Source: Pedobacter zeaxanthinifaciens (GTDB lineage Bacteria; Bacteroidota; Bacteroidia; Sphingobacteriales; Sphingobacteriaceae). Taken from it: a DNA stretch of 64,000 nt. The stretch is from NCBI RefSeq assembly GCF_003313335.1, contig NZ_QMHP01000008.1:137653-201652 (forward strand). Reading direction: 5' to 3'. The translations under genes were made by a program, and so were the position numbers. Below, piece after piece: positions 54,082-64,000 of this stretch (positions are counted from its first letter, which is position 1; each line of letters begins with the position of its first letter). The notes under the pieces are model-generated. The model had not been told where the DNA came from. It did not search any database and worked only from the letters and a program-made list of their open reading frames with translations.

Positions 54082-54606
54082 ATGAACAGAGAAGAAAAAC
54101 AAGAAGTAGTTTTAGCACTACAGGAAAAAATGCAAGAGTACGGCAATTTTTACATTGCTGATACCTCAGGCTTATCTGTTGAAAAAGTAAATAGCATCCG
54201 TCGTAAATGTTTCGAAAGTGGTATCGAAATGAAGGTTGCTAAAAATACCTTGATCAAAAAAGCAATCGAAGGATTGGAAGGTGATTCATCTGACATCTTC
54301 ACTGCTTTGAAAGGTCAATCAGCTTTATTATTTTCTAAAGTAGGTAACGGTCCAGCTAAGCTGATCAAATCACTAAGAAAAGGTAAAGGCGAAGATAAAC
54401 CTCAACTTAAAGCTGCGTACGTAGATACAGCAATTTTTGTTGGAGATAACCAATTAGATGCATTAGTAAGCTTGAAATCAAGAGAAGAGCTTATCGGCGA
54501 AATCGTTGGTCTATTACAATCTCCTGCTAAAAACGTTGTTTCTGCTCTACAATCAGGCGGAGGTAAAATTGCAGGTATTGTTAAAACATTACAAGAAAGA
54601 GGTTAA
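54082..54606 (+). CDS. rplJ: 50S ribosomal protein uL10
   Basis: The 174-residue protein is the base of the L7/L12 stalk. MNREEKQEVVLALQEKMQEY begins the N-terminal RNA-binding domain; the C-terminal helix (about 135-174) binds bL12 dimers. Because it begins 2 bp after rplA, the usual independent L10 leader is absent and its translation is likely coupled to rplA. Confidence 0.96.
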   Translation: MNREEKQEVVLALQEKMQEYGNFYIADTSGLSVEKVNSIRRKCFESGIEMKVAKNTLIKKAIEGLEGDSSDIFTALKGQSALLFSKVGNGPAKLIKSLRKGKGEDKPQLKAAYVDTAIFVGDNQLDALVSLKSREELIGEIVGLLQSPAKNVVSALQSGGGKIAGIVKTLQERG

Positions 54607-54674
54607 CGAACACCTTATAAGTTCGTATTTGAACAAACAACAATTTTGTAAAATTTTTTAAAATCTTAAATAAA

Positions 54675-55052
54675 ATGGCAGATTTAAAAGCGTTTGCTGA
54701 GCAATTAGTAAACTTAACAGTTAAAGAAGTTAATGAGTTAGCTCAAATCTTAAAAGACGAGTATGGTATCGAGCCTGCTGCTGCTGCAGTAGCTGTTGCT
54801 GCTCCTGCTGCTGGTGGCGATGCTCCTGCAGCTGAAGAGAAAACATCTTTTGATGTAATCTTGAAAGATGCTGGTGGTCAAAAATTAGCAGTTGTAAAAT
54901 TAGTTAAAGACTTAACTGGTCTAGGTTTGAAAGAAGCTAAAGATTTAGTTGATGGTGCACCTAAAGAATTAAAAGCTGGTGTTGCTAAAGACGAAGCAGA
55001 AGCTCTTAAAAAACAATTAGAAGAAGCTGGAGCTGTAGTTGAAATTAAGTAA
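54675..55052 (+). CDS. rplL: 50S ribosomal protein bL12 (L7/L12)
   Basis: This 125-residue acidic stalk protein recruits translation GTPases. It has the N-terminal dimerisation helix (about 1-32), an Ala/Pro-rich hinge (about 36-55), and the globular C-terminal domain with [20 protein letters not shown] and [17 protein letters not shown] 68-bp gap separates it from rplJ, and a hairpin follows it before rpoB. Confidence 0.97.
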   Translation: MADLKAFAEQLVNLTVKEVNELAQILKDEYGIEPAAAAVAVAAPAAGGDAPAAEEKTSFDVILKDAGGQKLAVVKLVKDLTGLGLKEAKDLVDGAPKELKAGVAKDEAEALKKQLEEAGAVVEIK

Positions 55053-55082
55053 TCACTTAATTTAACGAAACTCATAAGAAAA

Positions 55083-55106
55083 GACTCCGACTGCAAAGTC
55101 GGAGTC
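55083..55106 (+). terminator. Hairpin between rplL and rpoB (attenuator or processing site)
   Basis: GACTCCGACT (55083-55092), loop GCAA, AGTCGGAGTC (55097-55106): a perfect 10-bp stem with no following T tract (TATTCCCG). In many bacteria the rplL-rpoB gap has a partial terminator or RNase III site that lowers rpoBC relative to ribosomal proteins; this is a positional match. Confidence 0.65.
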
Positions 55107-55205
55107 TATTCCCGTTTATAAACGTTTCATTTGTTTGGTTGATGAAATGTTCCCTTTTTAAAACCAAAAAATAGTTTATTCTTAAACTAAATTAAATTTA
55201 GTCCC

Positions 55206-58200
55206 TTGGCAAATAAAGTCGACCAAAGAGTAAATTTTGCACGTAGTAAGCACGTAATCGATTATCCAGACTTTCTGGATGTGCAGTTGCAATCATTTAG
55301 AGAATTTTTTCAGATCGAAACTACATCAGACAACCGTCATACTGAAGGTTTGTTTAAAGTGTTTGCTGAAAACTTCCCAATCACTGATTCTAGAAACATC
55401 TTTGTTTTAGAGTTTTTAGATTATTTTATTGACCCACCTCGTTATGACATCCCTGAATGTATTGACCGTGGGCTAACTTACAGCGTTCCTTTGAAAGCGA
55501 AATTGAAGCTTTCTTGTAACGATGCTGAGCACGAAGATTTTGAAACCATTATACAAGATGTATACTTAGGAACCATCCCTTATATGACTCCTAAAGGTAC
55601 ATTCGTAATTAACGGTGCAGAGCGTGTAATTGTATCGCAGTTACATAGGTCGCCAGGTGTGTTTTTTGGCCAAAGCCGCCACACTAACGGTACCAAGTTA
55701 TACTCGGCCCGTGTAATTCCATTTAAAGGTTCTTGGATTGAGTTCGCTACAGACGTTAACAACGTAATGTACGCTTACATCGATCGTAAAAAGAAATTCC
55801 CTGTAACCACGTTATTGCGTGCTATTGGTTACGATTCTGATAAAGACATTTTGGAACTTTTTGATTTAGCTGATGAAGTAAAAGTTAGCAAGTCAGGATT
55901 GAAAAAATACATCGGACGTAAATTGGCCGCTAGGGTTCTTAGAAAATGGGTGGAGGATTTTGTAGATGAAGATACCGGAGAGGTAGTTTCTATTGACCGT
56001 AATGAAGTTATTTTAGACAGGGATACTGTTTTAGAAGACGAGCATATTGACTTAATCATCGATGCTGGTGTTAAAACAATCATCTTATCTAAAGATGATG
56101 GTGCATCGCAAGCTGATTATACCATTATATATAATACTTTACAAAAAGATACTTCAAACTCTGAAAAAGAGGCTGTGGAGAACATCTATCGTGCTTTGCG
56201 TAACGCAGAACCGCCTGATGAGGAAACAGCAAGAGGTATCATTGAGCGTTTGTTCTTCTCGGATAAACGTTATGACTTAGGTGATGTAGGTAGATACCGT
56301 ATTAACCGTAAGTTAAAAATGGATACCCCTGATGATGTGAAAGTATTGACAAAAGCAGATATCATTGCTATTGTTAAATATTTGATCAAATTGATCAACT
56401 CTAAAGAAGAGGTGGATGATATTGACCACTTATCAAACCGTCGTGTACGTACGGTAGGTGAGCAATTATACGCACAATTTGGTGTAGGTTTAGCTCGTAT
56501 GGCTAGAACTATCCGTGAGCGTATGAATATCCGTGATAACGAGGTATTCACTCCAACTGATTTGATCAATGCTCGTACATTGTCATCGGTAATCAACTCT
56601 TTCTTTGGTACCAACCAGCTATCACAGTTCATGGATCAAACCAACCCATTGGCGGAGATCACGCACAAGCGTCGTCTTTCAGCTTTAGGTCCAGGTGGTC
56701 TTTCTCGTGAGCGTGCAGGTTTCGAGGTTCGTGACGTTCACTATACGCACTACGGTCGTTTGTGTACTATCGAAACTCCTGAGGGACCAAATATCGGTTT
56801 GATTTCATCACTTTGTGTACACGCTAAAATTAACAGCTTAGGTTTTATCGAAACTCCATACAAACGTGTAGTTGATGGTAAGGTTGCTGTTGATGAGCAA
56901 GTAATTTACTTATCTGCAGAAGATGAAGATGGTAAAACTATTGCTCAAGCTAATGCGCAGTATGATGATAAAGGCACCTTTGCTACTCCACGTGTTAAAG
57001 CACGTTACGAAGGTGACTTCCCAATTATCGAGCCTGAGAAATTAGACTTGATGGATATTGCACCAAACCAGATTACGTCAATCGCTGCATCGTTAATTCC
57101 TTTCTTGGAGCATGATGATGCGAACAGGGCGTTGATGGGATCAAACATGCAACGTCAGGCCGTACCATTGTTGCGTCCTGAAGCTCCAATTGTAGGTACA
57201 GGTTTGGAAGGTCGTGTAGCTCGAGACTCAAGAACTTTGATCAACGCAGAAGGCGACGGTGTGGTTGAGTACGTTGATGCTAACGAAATCGTAATTAAAT
57301 ACGTAAGAAATGATGACGATCGTTTAGTTTCTTTCGAAGGCGATAGCAAAACTTACAAATTAACCAAGTTCAAAAAAACCAACCAAAATACTTGTATCAA
57401 CTTGAAACCAATTGTTAAAAAAGGTCAGAAAGTTACTAAAGGACAAGTACTTTGCGAAGGTTATGCTACACAAGATGGTGAGTTGGCATTAGGAAGAAAC
57501 TTAAAAGTAGCTTTCATGCCTTGGCAAGGATATAACTTTGAGGATGCGATCGTAATTAACGAGCGTATCGTTAGAGAAGACATCTTTACTTCGTTACACA
57601 TCGAAGAGTTTGAACTTGAAGTACGTGATACTAAACGTGGTGAGGAAGAATTAACACCGGATATTCCTAACGTTTCTGAAGAGGCTACAAAAGACCTTGA
57701 TGAAAACGGTATTATCCGCATTGGTGCTGAGGTTAAAGAAGGTGATATCCTTATTGGTAAAATTACACCAAAAGGTGAGTCTGATCCTTCACCAGAAGAG
57801 AAATTATTGCGTGCCATCTTTGGTGACAAAGCTGGTGATGTAAAAGATGCTTCGTTAAAAACCCCTCCTTCAATTAAAGGTGTAGTAATCGATACTAAAT
57901 TATTCTCTAGAGCTAAGAAAACTTCTAAAGCAGAAGAAAAATCAGCTATTGAGAAATTAGATAAAAAATACAACATCGCTGTTGAGAACCTTAAAAACGA
58001 ATTAGTAGATAAGTTGTTCCAAATTGTAAATGGTAAAACATCGCAAGGCGTTTTCAACGTTTACAAAGAGCTTCTAATTGCTAAAGGCGCTAAGTTCACT
58101 CAAAAAATGTTGGCTGATTTAGAGTATGCTCACATTAATCCATACAAATGGACTACTGATGAAGATAAAAATGAGCAAATCAAAATGTTGTTGCACAACT

Positions 58201-59009
58201 ACGGCATTCGTGTTAACGAAGAGTTAGGTGCTTACAAACGTGATAAATTTGCGATCAGCGTTGGTGATGAACTTCCATCAGGCATTGTACAGATGGCCAA
58301 AGTTTATGTAGCCAAAAAACGTAAGCTAAAAGTAGGTGATAAGATGGCGGGTCGTCACGGTAATAAGGGTATTGTTGCTCGTATTGTACGTGATGAAGAT
58401 ATGCCTTTCTTAGATGATGGAACTCCAGTTGATATTGTGTTGAACCCACTAGGTGTACCTTCACGTATGAACTTGGGCCAGATCTACGAAACCGTATTGG
58501 CTTGGGCTGGTAAAGAATTGGGCGTGAAATTCGCTACTCCAATTTTTGACGGTGCTAAGAGCGATGAGGTAGAAGATTGGATTGCTAAAGCAGGTTTGCC
58601 AGCTTCTGGTAGAACTTACTTAAATAATGGTTTAACAGGCGAGAAATTTGACCAACCAACTACAGTAGGTATTATTTATATGCTGAAATTAGGTCACATG
58701 GTTGATGATAAGATGCACGCCCGTTCAATTGGACCATACTCATTAATTACACAACAGCCATTGGGTGGTAAAGCTCAATTTGGTGGTCAGCGTTTTGGTG
58801 AGATGGAGGTTTGGGCATTAGAGGCATTTGGTGCTGCTAATATCCTTCAAGAGATCTTAACCGTAAAATCGGATGATGTTATTGGAAGGGCCAAAACTTA
58901 CGAAGCCATTGTTAAAGGCGAAAACCTACCAACTCCAGGTGTACCAGAATCGTTCAACGTATTGGTACATGAGCTACGCGGCTTAGGTTTAGATATTACG
59001 TTAGACTAA
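55206..59009 (+). CDS. rpoB: RNA polymerase beta subunit
   Basis: The 1267-residue subunit of core RNA polymerase is complete. The rifampicin region is wild type: [20 protein letters not shown] with Asp477, His487 and Ser492 corresponding to E. coli Asp516, His526 and Ser531. Downstream are the [19 protein letters not shown] block, the catalytic-site [10 protein letters not shown] motif and the C-terminal [20 protein letters not shown]. The start is TTG at 55206 ([20 protein letters not shown]), the family N-terminus; no ATG fits. It is preceded by the rplL hairpin and followed by rpoC after 92 bp. Confidence 0.98.
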   Translation: MANKVDQRVNFARSKHVIDYPDFLDVQLQSFREFFQIETTSDNRHTEGLFKVFAENFPITDSRNIFVLEFLDYFIDPPRYDIPECIDRGLTYSVPLKAKLKLSCNDAEHEDFETIIQDVYLGTIPYMTPKGTFVINGAERVIVSQLHRSPGVFFGQSRHTNGTKLYSARVIPFKGSWIEFATDVNNVMYAYIDRKKKFPVTTLLRAIGYDSDKDILELFDLADEVKVSKSGLKKYIGRKLAARVLRKWVEDFVDEDTGEVVSIDRNEVILDRDTVLEDEHIDLIIDAGVKTIILSKDDGASQADYTIIYNTLQKDTSNSEKEAVENIYRALRNAEPPDEETARGIIERLFFSDKRYDLGDVGRYRINRKLKMDTPDDVKVLTKADIIAIVKYLIKLINSKEEVDDIDHLSNRRVRTVGEQLYAQFGVGLARMARTIRERMNIRDNEVFTPTDLINARTLSSVINSFFGTNQLSQFMDQTNPLAEITHKRRLSALGPGGLSRERAGFEVRDVHYTHYGRLCTIETPEGPNIGLISSLCVHAKINSLGFIETPYKRVVDGKVAVDEQVIYLSAEDEDGKTIAQANAQYDDKGTFATPRVKARYEGDFPIIEPEKLDLMDIAPNQITSIAASLIPFLEHDDANRALMGSNMQRQAVPLLRPEAPIVGTGLEGRVARDSRTLINAEGDGVVEYVDANEIVIKYVRNDDDRLVSFEGDSKTYKLTKFKKTNQNTCINLKPIVKKGQKVTKGQVLCEGYATQDGELALGRNLKVAFMPWQGYNFEDAIVINERIVREDIFTSLHIEEFELEVRDTKRGEEELTPDIPNVSEEATKDLDENGIIRIGAEVKEGDILIGKITPKGESDPSPEEKLLRAIFGDKAGDVKDASLKTPPSIKGVVIDTKLFSRAKKTSKAEEKSAIEKLDKKYNIAVENLKNELVDKLFQIVNGKTSQGVFNVYKELLIAKGAKFTQKMLADLEYAHINPYKWTTDEDKNEQIKMLLHNYGIRVNEELGAYKRDKFAISVGDELPSGIVQMAKVYVAKKRKLKVGDKMAGRHGNKGIVARIVRDEDMPFLDDGTPVDIVLNPLGVPSRMNLGQIYETVLAWAGKELGVKFATPIFDGAKSDEVEDWIAKAGLPASGRTYLNNGLTGEKFDQPTTVGIIYMLKLGHMVDDKMHARSIGPYSLITQQPLGGKAQFGGQRFGEMEVWALEAFGAANILQEILTVKSDDVIGRAKTYEAIVKGENLPTPGVPESFNVLVHELRGLGLDITLD

Positions 59010-59011
59010 TA

Positions 59012-59089
59012 GAATGAAAGAATGAGTGAATGAGTGAATGATGGTTAATCTATTATTTACTCATTCAATCACTCAATCCTTCAATCATT
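59012..59089. repeat. Inverted array of GAATGAGT / ACTCATTC words between rpoB and rpoC
   Basis: The left half (AATGAAAGAATGAGTGAATG...) and right half (ACTCATTCAATCACTCAATC...) are nearly complementary in 7-8-nt words and fill the intergenic gap. The element resembles that at 46003-46100. Confidence 0.75.
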
Positions 59090-59101
59090 AAAGAAAGAGA
59101 T

Positions 59102-62100
59102 ATGTCTTACAAAAAGGATAATAAATTAAAAAGTAACTTCACCTCAATTACCATTAGCTTGGCTTCTCCAGAAAATATTTTGGAGCGTTCAAGTGGTGAA
59201 GTTTTAAAGCCTGAAACCATTAACTATCGTACTTACAAACCAGAACGTGATGGTTTGTTCTGCGAGCGTATTTTTGGTCCGGTAAAAGATTACGAGTGCC
59301 ATTGCGGTAAATACAAACGTATCCGTTATAAAGGTATTGTTTGCGATCGTTGTGGTGTTGAAGTAACTGAAAAGAAAGTACGTAGAGAGCGTATGGGTCA
59401 CATTAACTTAGTGGTTCCTGTGGCGCACATCTGGTATTTCCGTTCGTTGCCTAACAAAATCGGTTACCTTTTGGGCTTACCAACCAAAAAGCTAGACTTG
59501 ATCATTTACTATGAGCGTTATGTAGTAATTCAGGCTGGTTTAATGGGCGAGCAAGGTATTCAGTTCATGGATTTCTTAACTGAGGAAGAATATCTTGACA
59601 TTTTAGATAAATTACCTAAAGAAAACCAATACTTAGACGATAAAGATCCAAATAAATTTGTAGCCAAAATGGGTGCAGAGGCTTTGGAAGATTTATTGAA
59701 ACGTATTGATTTAGATAGTTTATCTTACAACTTACGTCACCAAGCTGCTAATGAAACATCTCAGCAACGTAAAAATGAGGCTTTAAAACGTCTTCAAGTT
59801 GTTGAAGCTTTCCGTAGCTCAAGATCAAATATTGAGAATAACCCTGAGTGGATGATCATCAAGATTGTTCCAGTTATTCCACCAGAGTTACGTCCATTAG
59901 TTCCATTGGAAGGTGGTCGTTTTGCTACTTCAGATTTGAACGATTTATACCGTCGTGTAATTATCCGTAACAACCGTTTAAAACGTTTGATCGAGATTAA
60001 AGCACCAGAGGTAATTTTACGTAACGAGAAACGTATGTTACAGGAAGCTGTAGATTCGTTGTTCGATAACTCACGTAAAGTAAATGCTGTTAAAACTGAA
60101 GGTAACCGTGCCTTAAAATCACTTTCAGATATCTTGAAAGGTAAACAAGGTCGTTTCCGTCAAAACTTATTAGGTAAACGTGTGGATTATTCTGCTCGTT
60201 CGGTAATTGTTGTAGGTCCAAACCTTAAATTACACGAATGCGGTCTACCAAAAGATATGGCTGCTGAGCTTTACAAACCGTTCATCATTCGTAAGATGAT
60301 TGAAAGAGGTGTGGTAAAAACAGTAAAATCAGCTAAAAAAATAGTTGATAGAAAAGATCCACTAGTTTGGGACATCCTTGAAAACGTATTGAAAGGACAC
60401 CCAGTGTTGTTAAACAGGGCACCTACACTTCACCGTTTAGGTATCCAAGCTTTTCAACCAAAATTAGTAGAAGGTAAAGCTATCCAATTACACCCATTAG
60501 TTTGTACCGCATTCAACGCCGATTTTGACGGTGACCAGATGGCAGTTCACTTACCTTTAGGTAATGCTGCAATTTTGGAAGCCCAAGTATTGATGTTGGC
60601 AGCACATAACATCCTTAACCCAGCTAACGGTACACCTATTACTGTACCTTCTCAGGATATGGTTTTGGGTCTTTACTACATTACTAAAGGCCGCAGAACT
60701 GATGAGAAGAGAGTGGTAAAAGGACAAGATATGAGTTTTTACTCGGCAGAAGAGGTAATTATTGCCTACAATGAGAAAAGAGTAGACTTACATGCTTGGA
60801 TCAAAGTAAAAGCTAACGTTAAAGAATCTGATGGTACTATCGTTAACAAACTGATTGAAACTACGGTAGGTCGTGTGTTGTTTAACCAAATGGTGCCAGA
60901 AGAGGTAGGTTATATCAATGAGCTATTAACCAAGAAGTCTTTAAGAGATATCATTGGTGAAGTAGTAAAAATGACTGGTATGGCTCGCTCTGCTAAATTC
61001 TTGGATGATATCAAAGAATTAGGTTTCCAAAGTGCGTTCCGCGGAGGTTTATCGTTCAACTTACAAGACGTAAACATTCCAGTTGAGAAACATACTTTAT
61101 TAGAGCAAGCAGCTGCTGAAGTTGAAGAGGTAAGAAACAACTATAACATGGGTTTCATTACCAACAACGAGCGTTACAACCAAATCATCGATATCTGGAC
61201 TCGTATCAACAACCGTTTAACTACGTTTGTGATGAACCAATTATCATCGGATAACCAAGGTTTCAACTCTGTTTACATGATGCTTGACTCTGGAGCCCGT
61301 GGTTCTAAAGAGCAGATTCGTCAGTTAGCAGGTATGAGGGGCTTAATGGCTAAACCTCAAAAATCAGGTTCTGGTGGTGAGATTATCGAAAACCCTATTC
61401 TTTCAAACTTTAAAGAAGGTTTATCTGTATTAGAGTACTTTATCTCTACCCACGGTGCCCGTAAAGGTTTGGCGGATACGGCGTTAAAAACTGCGGATGC
61501 GGGTTACTTAACACGTCGTTTGCATGACGTAGCGCAAGATATGATTGTTAATGATGAGGATTGTGGTACTTTAAGAGGTATGTACACAACTGCATTAAAA
61601 GATAATGAGGATATTGTTGAACCATTATACGAGCGTATTTTGGGACGTACTTCATTACATGATGTATACCATCCATTAACAGGCGAATTATTGGTAGGTG
61701 CTGGTCAGGATATTGAAGAAGATATTGCAAGAGCAATCGAAGAATCACCGTTGGAAGGTATCGAAATTCGTTCGGTATTAACCTGCGAGAACAAGCGTGG
61801 TGTGTGTGCTTTATGTTACGGACGTAACTTAGCCTCAGGTAAACGTGTTCAAAAAGGTGAGGCTGTTGGTGTAATTGCAGCGCAGTCAATTGGTGAGCCA
61901 GGTACACAGTTAACACTTCGTACTTTCCACGTGGGTGGTACGGCGTCTAACATTGCCAATGAGTCGCAAATCAACGCTAAGTTTGATGGTGTTATCGAAT
62001 TTGAAAACTTACGTACGGTTCAAACTACTACCGAAGATGGTGTTGTGGATATTGTACTTGGTCGTTCAGGTGAGTTCAGAATTGTTGAGCCAAACACTAA

Positions 62101-63388
62101 AAAGGTAATCGTTAACAACAACATCCCTTACGGTGCATTTTTATATGTGAAAGAAGGTGATACTGTTGCTAAAGGTGATAAAATTTGTTCATGGGATCCA
62201 TATAATGCCGTTATCATCTCTGAGTTTGGAGGTAAAATCGAATTCGATGCTATTATCGAAGGAGTAACCTTCCGCGAAGAAAGTGACGAGCAAACTGGTC
62301 ACCGCGAAAAAGTAATTATAGATACTCGTGATAAAACGAAAAACCCGTCTATCAAAGTATTGGATAAAAAAGGTGAGTTGATTAGAACTTACAACATTCC
62401 AGTAGGTGCCCACATTGCTGTTGATGACGGTGATGCAGTACAAACTGGTGAGGTGTTAGTGAAAATCCCTCGTGCAACTGGTAAAACCCGAGATATTACA
62501 GGTGGTTTACCTCGTGTAACTGAGTTATTCGAGGCTCGTAACCCATCTAATCCAGCGGTTGTAACCGAAATTGATGGTGTGGTAACTTTAGGCGGTATCA
62601 AACGTGGTAACCGTGAAATTACCATCGAGTCAAGAGATGGCGAAGTTAAAAAATACCTTGTTCCACTTTCGAAACACATTTTGGTACAGGATAACGACTT
62701 CGTGAAAGCAGGTATGCCATTGTCAGATGGTTCTATTTCTCCAGCGGATATCTTAGCGATCAAAGGTCCAGCAGCGGTGCAAGAGTATTTAGTAAATGGT
62801 ATCCAAGAGGTTTACCGTTTACAAGGTGTGAAAATCAACGATAAGCACTTTGAGGTAATTGTACATCAGATGATGCAGAAAGTTCACATTGAGGATCCTG
62901 GAGATACCCGTTTCTTAGAAAACGATTCTGTAGACCGTTGGGACTTTATGGTGGAAAACGACGAAATTTTCGATAAGAAAGTTGTTGTAGAAGCTGGTGA
63001 TTCAACGACAGTGAAACCTGGACAGATTATCTCTGTACGTAAATTAAGAGATGAAAATTCTCAATTGAAACGTCAGGATATGAAACAGATTGAAGTGAGA
63101 GATGCTAAACCAGCTACTGCTAGTTCAGTACTGCAAGGTATTACCCGTGCTTCATTAGGTACTAAGTCGTTTATCTCTGCGGCATCATTCCAGGAAACTA
63201 CAAAAGTGTTGAACGAAGCTGCAATTGCAGGTAAGAAAGACAGCATGTTAGGCTTGAAAGAGAACGTAATTGTTGGTCACTTGATTCCTTCAGGTACTGG
63301 TTTACGTGGCTACGAGCGTATCATTGTAGGTTCTCAAGAAGAATACGATAAATTATTAGCTTCTAAACAAGAAGAAGTAGAAGCGTAA
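59102..63388 (+). CDS. rpoC: RNA polymerase beta' subunit
   Basis: The 1428-residue subunit carries the active site NADFDGDQM with Mg-binding Asp474, Asp476 and Asp478. Other landmarks are the N-terminal zinc ribbon ([20 protein letters not shown], about 65-85), the bridge/trigger-helix region with [19 protein letters not shown], the second zinc site ([13 protein letters not shown], about 900) and C-terminal [10 protein letters not shown]. The ATG at 59102 follows AAAGAAAGAGAT. It ends the operon; a strong terminator follows. Confidence 0.98.
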   Translation: MSYKKDNKLKSNFTSITISLASPENILERSSGEVLKPETINYRTYKPERDGLFCERIFGPVKDYECHCGKYKRIRYKGIVCDRCGVEVTEKKVRRERMGHINLVVPVAHIWYFRSLPNKIGYLLGLPTKKLDLIIYYERYVVIQAGLMGEQGIQFMDFLTEEEYLDILDKLPKENQYLDDKDPNKFVAKMGAEALEDLLKRIDLDSLSYNLRHQAANETSQQRKNEALKRLQVVEAFRSSRSNIENNPEWMIIKIVPVIPPELRPLVPLEGGRFATSDLNDLYRRVIIRNNRLKRLIEIKAPEVILRNEKRMLQEAVDSLFDNSRKVNAVKTEGNRALKSLSDILKGKQGRFRQNLLGKRVDYSARSVIVVGPNLKLHECGLPKDMAAELYKPFIIRKMIERGVVKTVKSAKKIVDRKDPLVWDILENVLKGHPVLLNRAPTLHRLGIQAFQPKLVEGKAIQLHPLVCTAFNADFDGDQMAVHLPLGNAAILEAQVLMLAAHNILNPANGTPITVPSQDMVLGLYYITKGRRTDEKRVVKGQDMSFYSAEEVIIAYNEKRVDLHAWIKVKANVKESDGTIVNKLIETTVGRVLFNQMVPEEVGYINELLTKKSLRDIIGEVVKMTGMARSAKFLDDIKELGFQSAFRGGLSFNLQDVNIPVEKHTLLEQAAAEVEEVRNNYNMGFITNNERYNQIIDIWTRINNRLTTFVMNQLSSDNQGFNSVYMMLDSGARGSKEQIRQLAGMRGLMAKPQKSGSGGEIIENPILSNFKEGLSVLEYFISTHGARKGLADTALKTADAGYLTRRLHDVAQDMIVNDEDCGTLRGMYTTALKDNEDIVEPLYERILGRTSLHDVYHPLTGELLVGAGQDIEEDIARAIEESPLEGIEIRSVLTCENKRGVCALCYGRNLASGKRVQKGEAVGVIAAQSIGEPGTQLTLRTFHVGGTASNIANESQINAKFDGVIEFENLRTVQTTTEDGVVDIVLGRSGEFRIVEPNTKKVIVNNNIPYGAFLYVKEGDTVAKGDKICSWDPYNAVIISEFGGKIEFDAIIEGVTFREESDEQTGHREKVIIDTRDKTKNPSIKVLDKKGELIRTYNIPVGAHIAVDDGDAVQTGEVLVKIPRATGKTRDITGGLPRVTELFEARNPSNPAVVTEIDGVVTLGGIKRGNREITIESRDGEVKKYLVPLSKHILVQDNDFVKAGMPLSDGSISPADILAIKGPAAVQEYLVNGIQEVYRLQGVKINDKHFEVIVHQMMQKVHIEDPGDTRFLENDSVDRWDFMVENDEIFDKKVVVEAGDSTTVKPGQIISVRKLRDENSQLKRQDMKQIEVRDAKPATASSVLQGITRASLGTKSFISAASFQETTKVLNEAAIAGKKDSMLGLKENVIVGHLIPSGTGLRGYERIIVGSQEEYDKLLASKQEEVEA

Positions 63389-63408
63389 TAGTTGTTTCAT
63401 CTTATAAC

Positions 63409-63440
63409 AGCCCCCTTTCAGAAATGATTGGGGGCTTTTT
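63409..63440 (+). terminator. Rho-independent terminator of the rpl-rpo operon
   Basis: AGCCCCC (63409-63415) pairs with GGGGGCT (63430-63436), loop 14 nt, then Ts to 63440. It lies 20 bp after the rpoC stop. Confidence 0.9.
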
Positions 63441-63962
63441 GTTTTATGTGGAGTCCTAAAAAGATTGACCAATAAAAAGTCAATGACATTAATTATTTTC
63501 TCATACTGAGAAGAGTTGACCAATTCTTAAGAAATATGGTCAAAAAAAGTTAAAAGAGATGCTAGTTCTCCTACGATTTAATATGAGAGCTCTCGGAAAC
63601 TTTTTGTTACCGCGTAATGTATTAGTGATGGGGCTTTAACAATGTATGAAAGTTGGATTTGACGCTTTAGCTACTCTGATGTTTAAAGAAAGCACAGCCA
63701 AATCACCGGTTATAGACTTTAGCTACGCAAATATCCAAAAGAGTGTTACATCTATAAATAGGCATCAGGCCTGAAATCCAATTTTTTCCATAGTGTTTAA
63801 GCGGTCGAAATTATAGTTGTCTAAGTATGATAAAGCCTTATAGATGTAGGTAACGGGTGCTGTAAACACTTTTCCTGGCATATTGTTCATTTGTTTTTTC
63901 AATTTTTATAGCTGTATTCCAGTGGGTTGTGTGCCCTGGTGCAGAAAATACCCGTTCGGGCA
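63441..63962. other. Gene-poor region after rpoC
   Basis: No convincing gene is seen. Two small frames exist: plus 63646-63774 (42 codons, beginning MKVGFDALATLMF) and minus 63765-63890 (41 codons, beginning MNNMPGKVFTAPVTYIYKAL). Neither shows an RBS, a known motif or neighbours. TTGACCAAT...GGTCAA words near 63466-63545 are loosely repeated. It may be remnant or regulatory DNA. Confidence 0.5.
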
Positions 63963-63992
63963 TTGCGGGCGACCTGAATTTTGCTACCTTTG
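63963..63992 (+). promoter_or_regulatory. Promoter reading out of the window
   Basis: TTG (63963-63965), 19-nt spacer and TACCTTTG (63985-63992) fit the Bacteroidota consensus. The gene it serves lies beyond position 64000. Confidence 0.65.
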
Positions 63993-64000
63993 CACTCCGC

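Noticed and set aside
57461..58057. 198-codon open frame antisense to rpoB
   Set aside because: It is a mirror of the rpoB codon pattern, with low-complexity Ser/Phe-rich product and no start context.

Overview
The window is a contiguous stretch of chromosome from a low-GC member of the Bacteroidota, most likely Sphingobacteriaceae and close to Pedobacter. Support comes from several independent signs. Promoters follow the Bacteroidota pattern (-33 TTTG or TTG, about 19 bp, -7 TANNTTTG) before rpsT, rplK, rpsU and an RNA locus. Genes almost never carry a Shine-Dalgarno sequence. There are two TonB-dependent receptors with N-terminal CarboxypepD-like domains, a T9SS-type C-terminal sorting domain, a monomeric NADP isocitrate dehydrogenase, and the gene orders rpsU-xer-hpf-tRNAs-tuf-tRNA-Trp-secE-nusG and rplKAJL-rpoBC.

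Layout. 0-8.6 kb: icd, two small cytosolic proteins (SRPBCC and VOC folds), a secreted T9SS subtilisin-like protease, thymidine kinase and an acidic conserved protein. 8.7-14.8 kb (minus strand): the cell-elongation operon mreB-mreC-mreD-mrdA-rodA, interrupted by a four-helix-bundle (IVS-type) gene lying between inverted 11-bp repeats. 14.8-15.4 kb: repeat-rich intergenic DNA with a 177-bp tandem duplication. 15.4-20.3 kb: purH, a duplicated DUF4394 lipoprotein, purN and rpsT. 20.3-25.3 kb: a thioredoxin-like protein, radC, and then a tightly packed group of exported EEP hydrolase, Lgt-like membrane protein, radical SAM enzyme with the cysteine layout of tetraether-lipid synthases, and a 67-residue membrane protein. 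25.4-31.1 kb: pheT, a coiled-coil protein with zapA, rny and an Mpo1-like protein.

31.1-38.9 kb looks like a co-regulated, probably phosphate-responsive neighbourhood. It holds a TonB receptor, a beta-helix lipoprotein, a transglutaminase-like protein and a bifunctional acyltransferase (OlsF type, aminolipid synthesis). Three promoters here share one architecture: NTAACAT-like heptamers repeated every 11 bp (PhoB/OmpR style), then 8 nt, then a -7 box. One of these promoters has no gene downstream, only an approximately 80-nt interval ending in a terminator. 38.9-46.9 kb: an HhH protein, apt, acyl-CoA dehydrogenase, rpsU-xer-hpf, a tRNA cluster preceded by a tRNA-like element, tuf, tRNA-Trp, secE and nusG. 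46.9-52.7 kb: a hybrid sensor protein with a degenerate ATPase domain and a TonB receptor separate nusG from rplK, which normally adjoin. 52.9-63.4 kb: rplK-rplA-rplJ-rplL-rpoB-rpoC. The last 600 bp after rpoC hold no convincing gene.

The two most promising leads for undescribed biology are the Lgt-like/radical SAM/small membrane protein cassette (22983-25334) and the 11-bp phased operator family, including the promoter without a gene (31084-37078).
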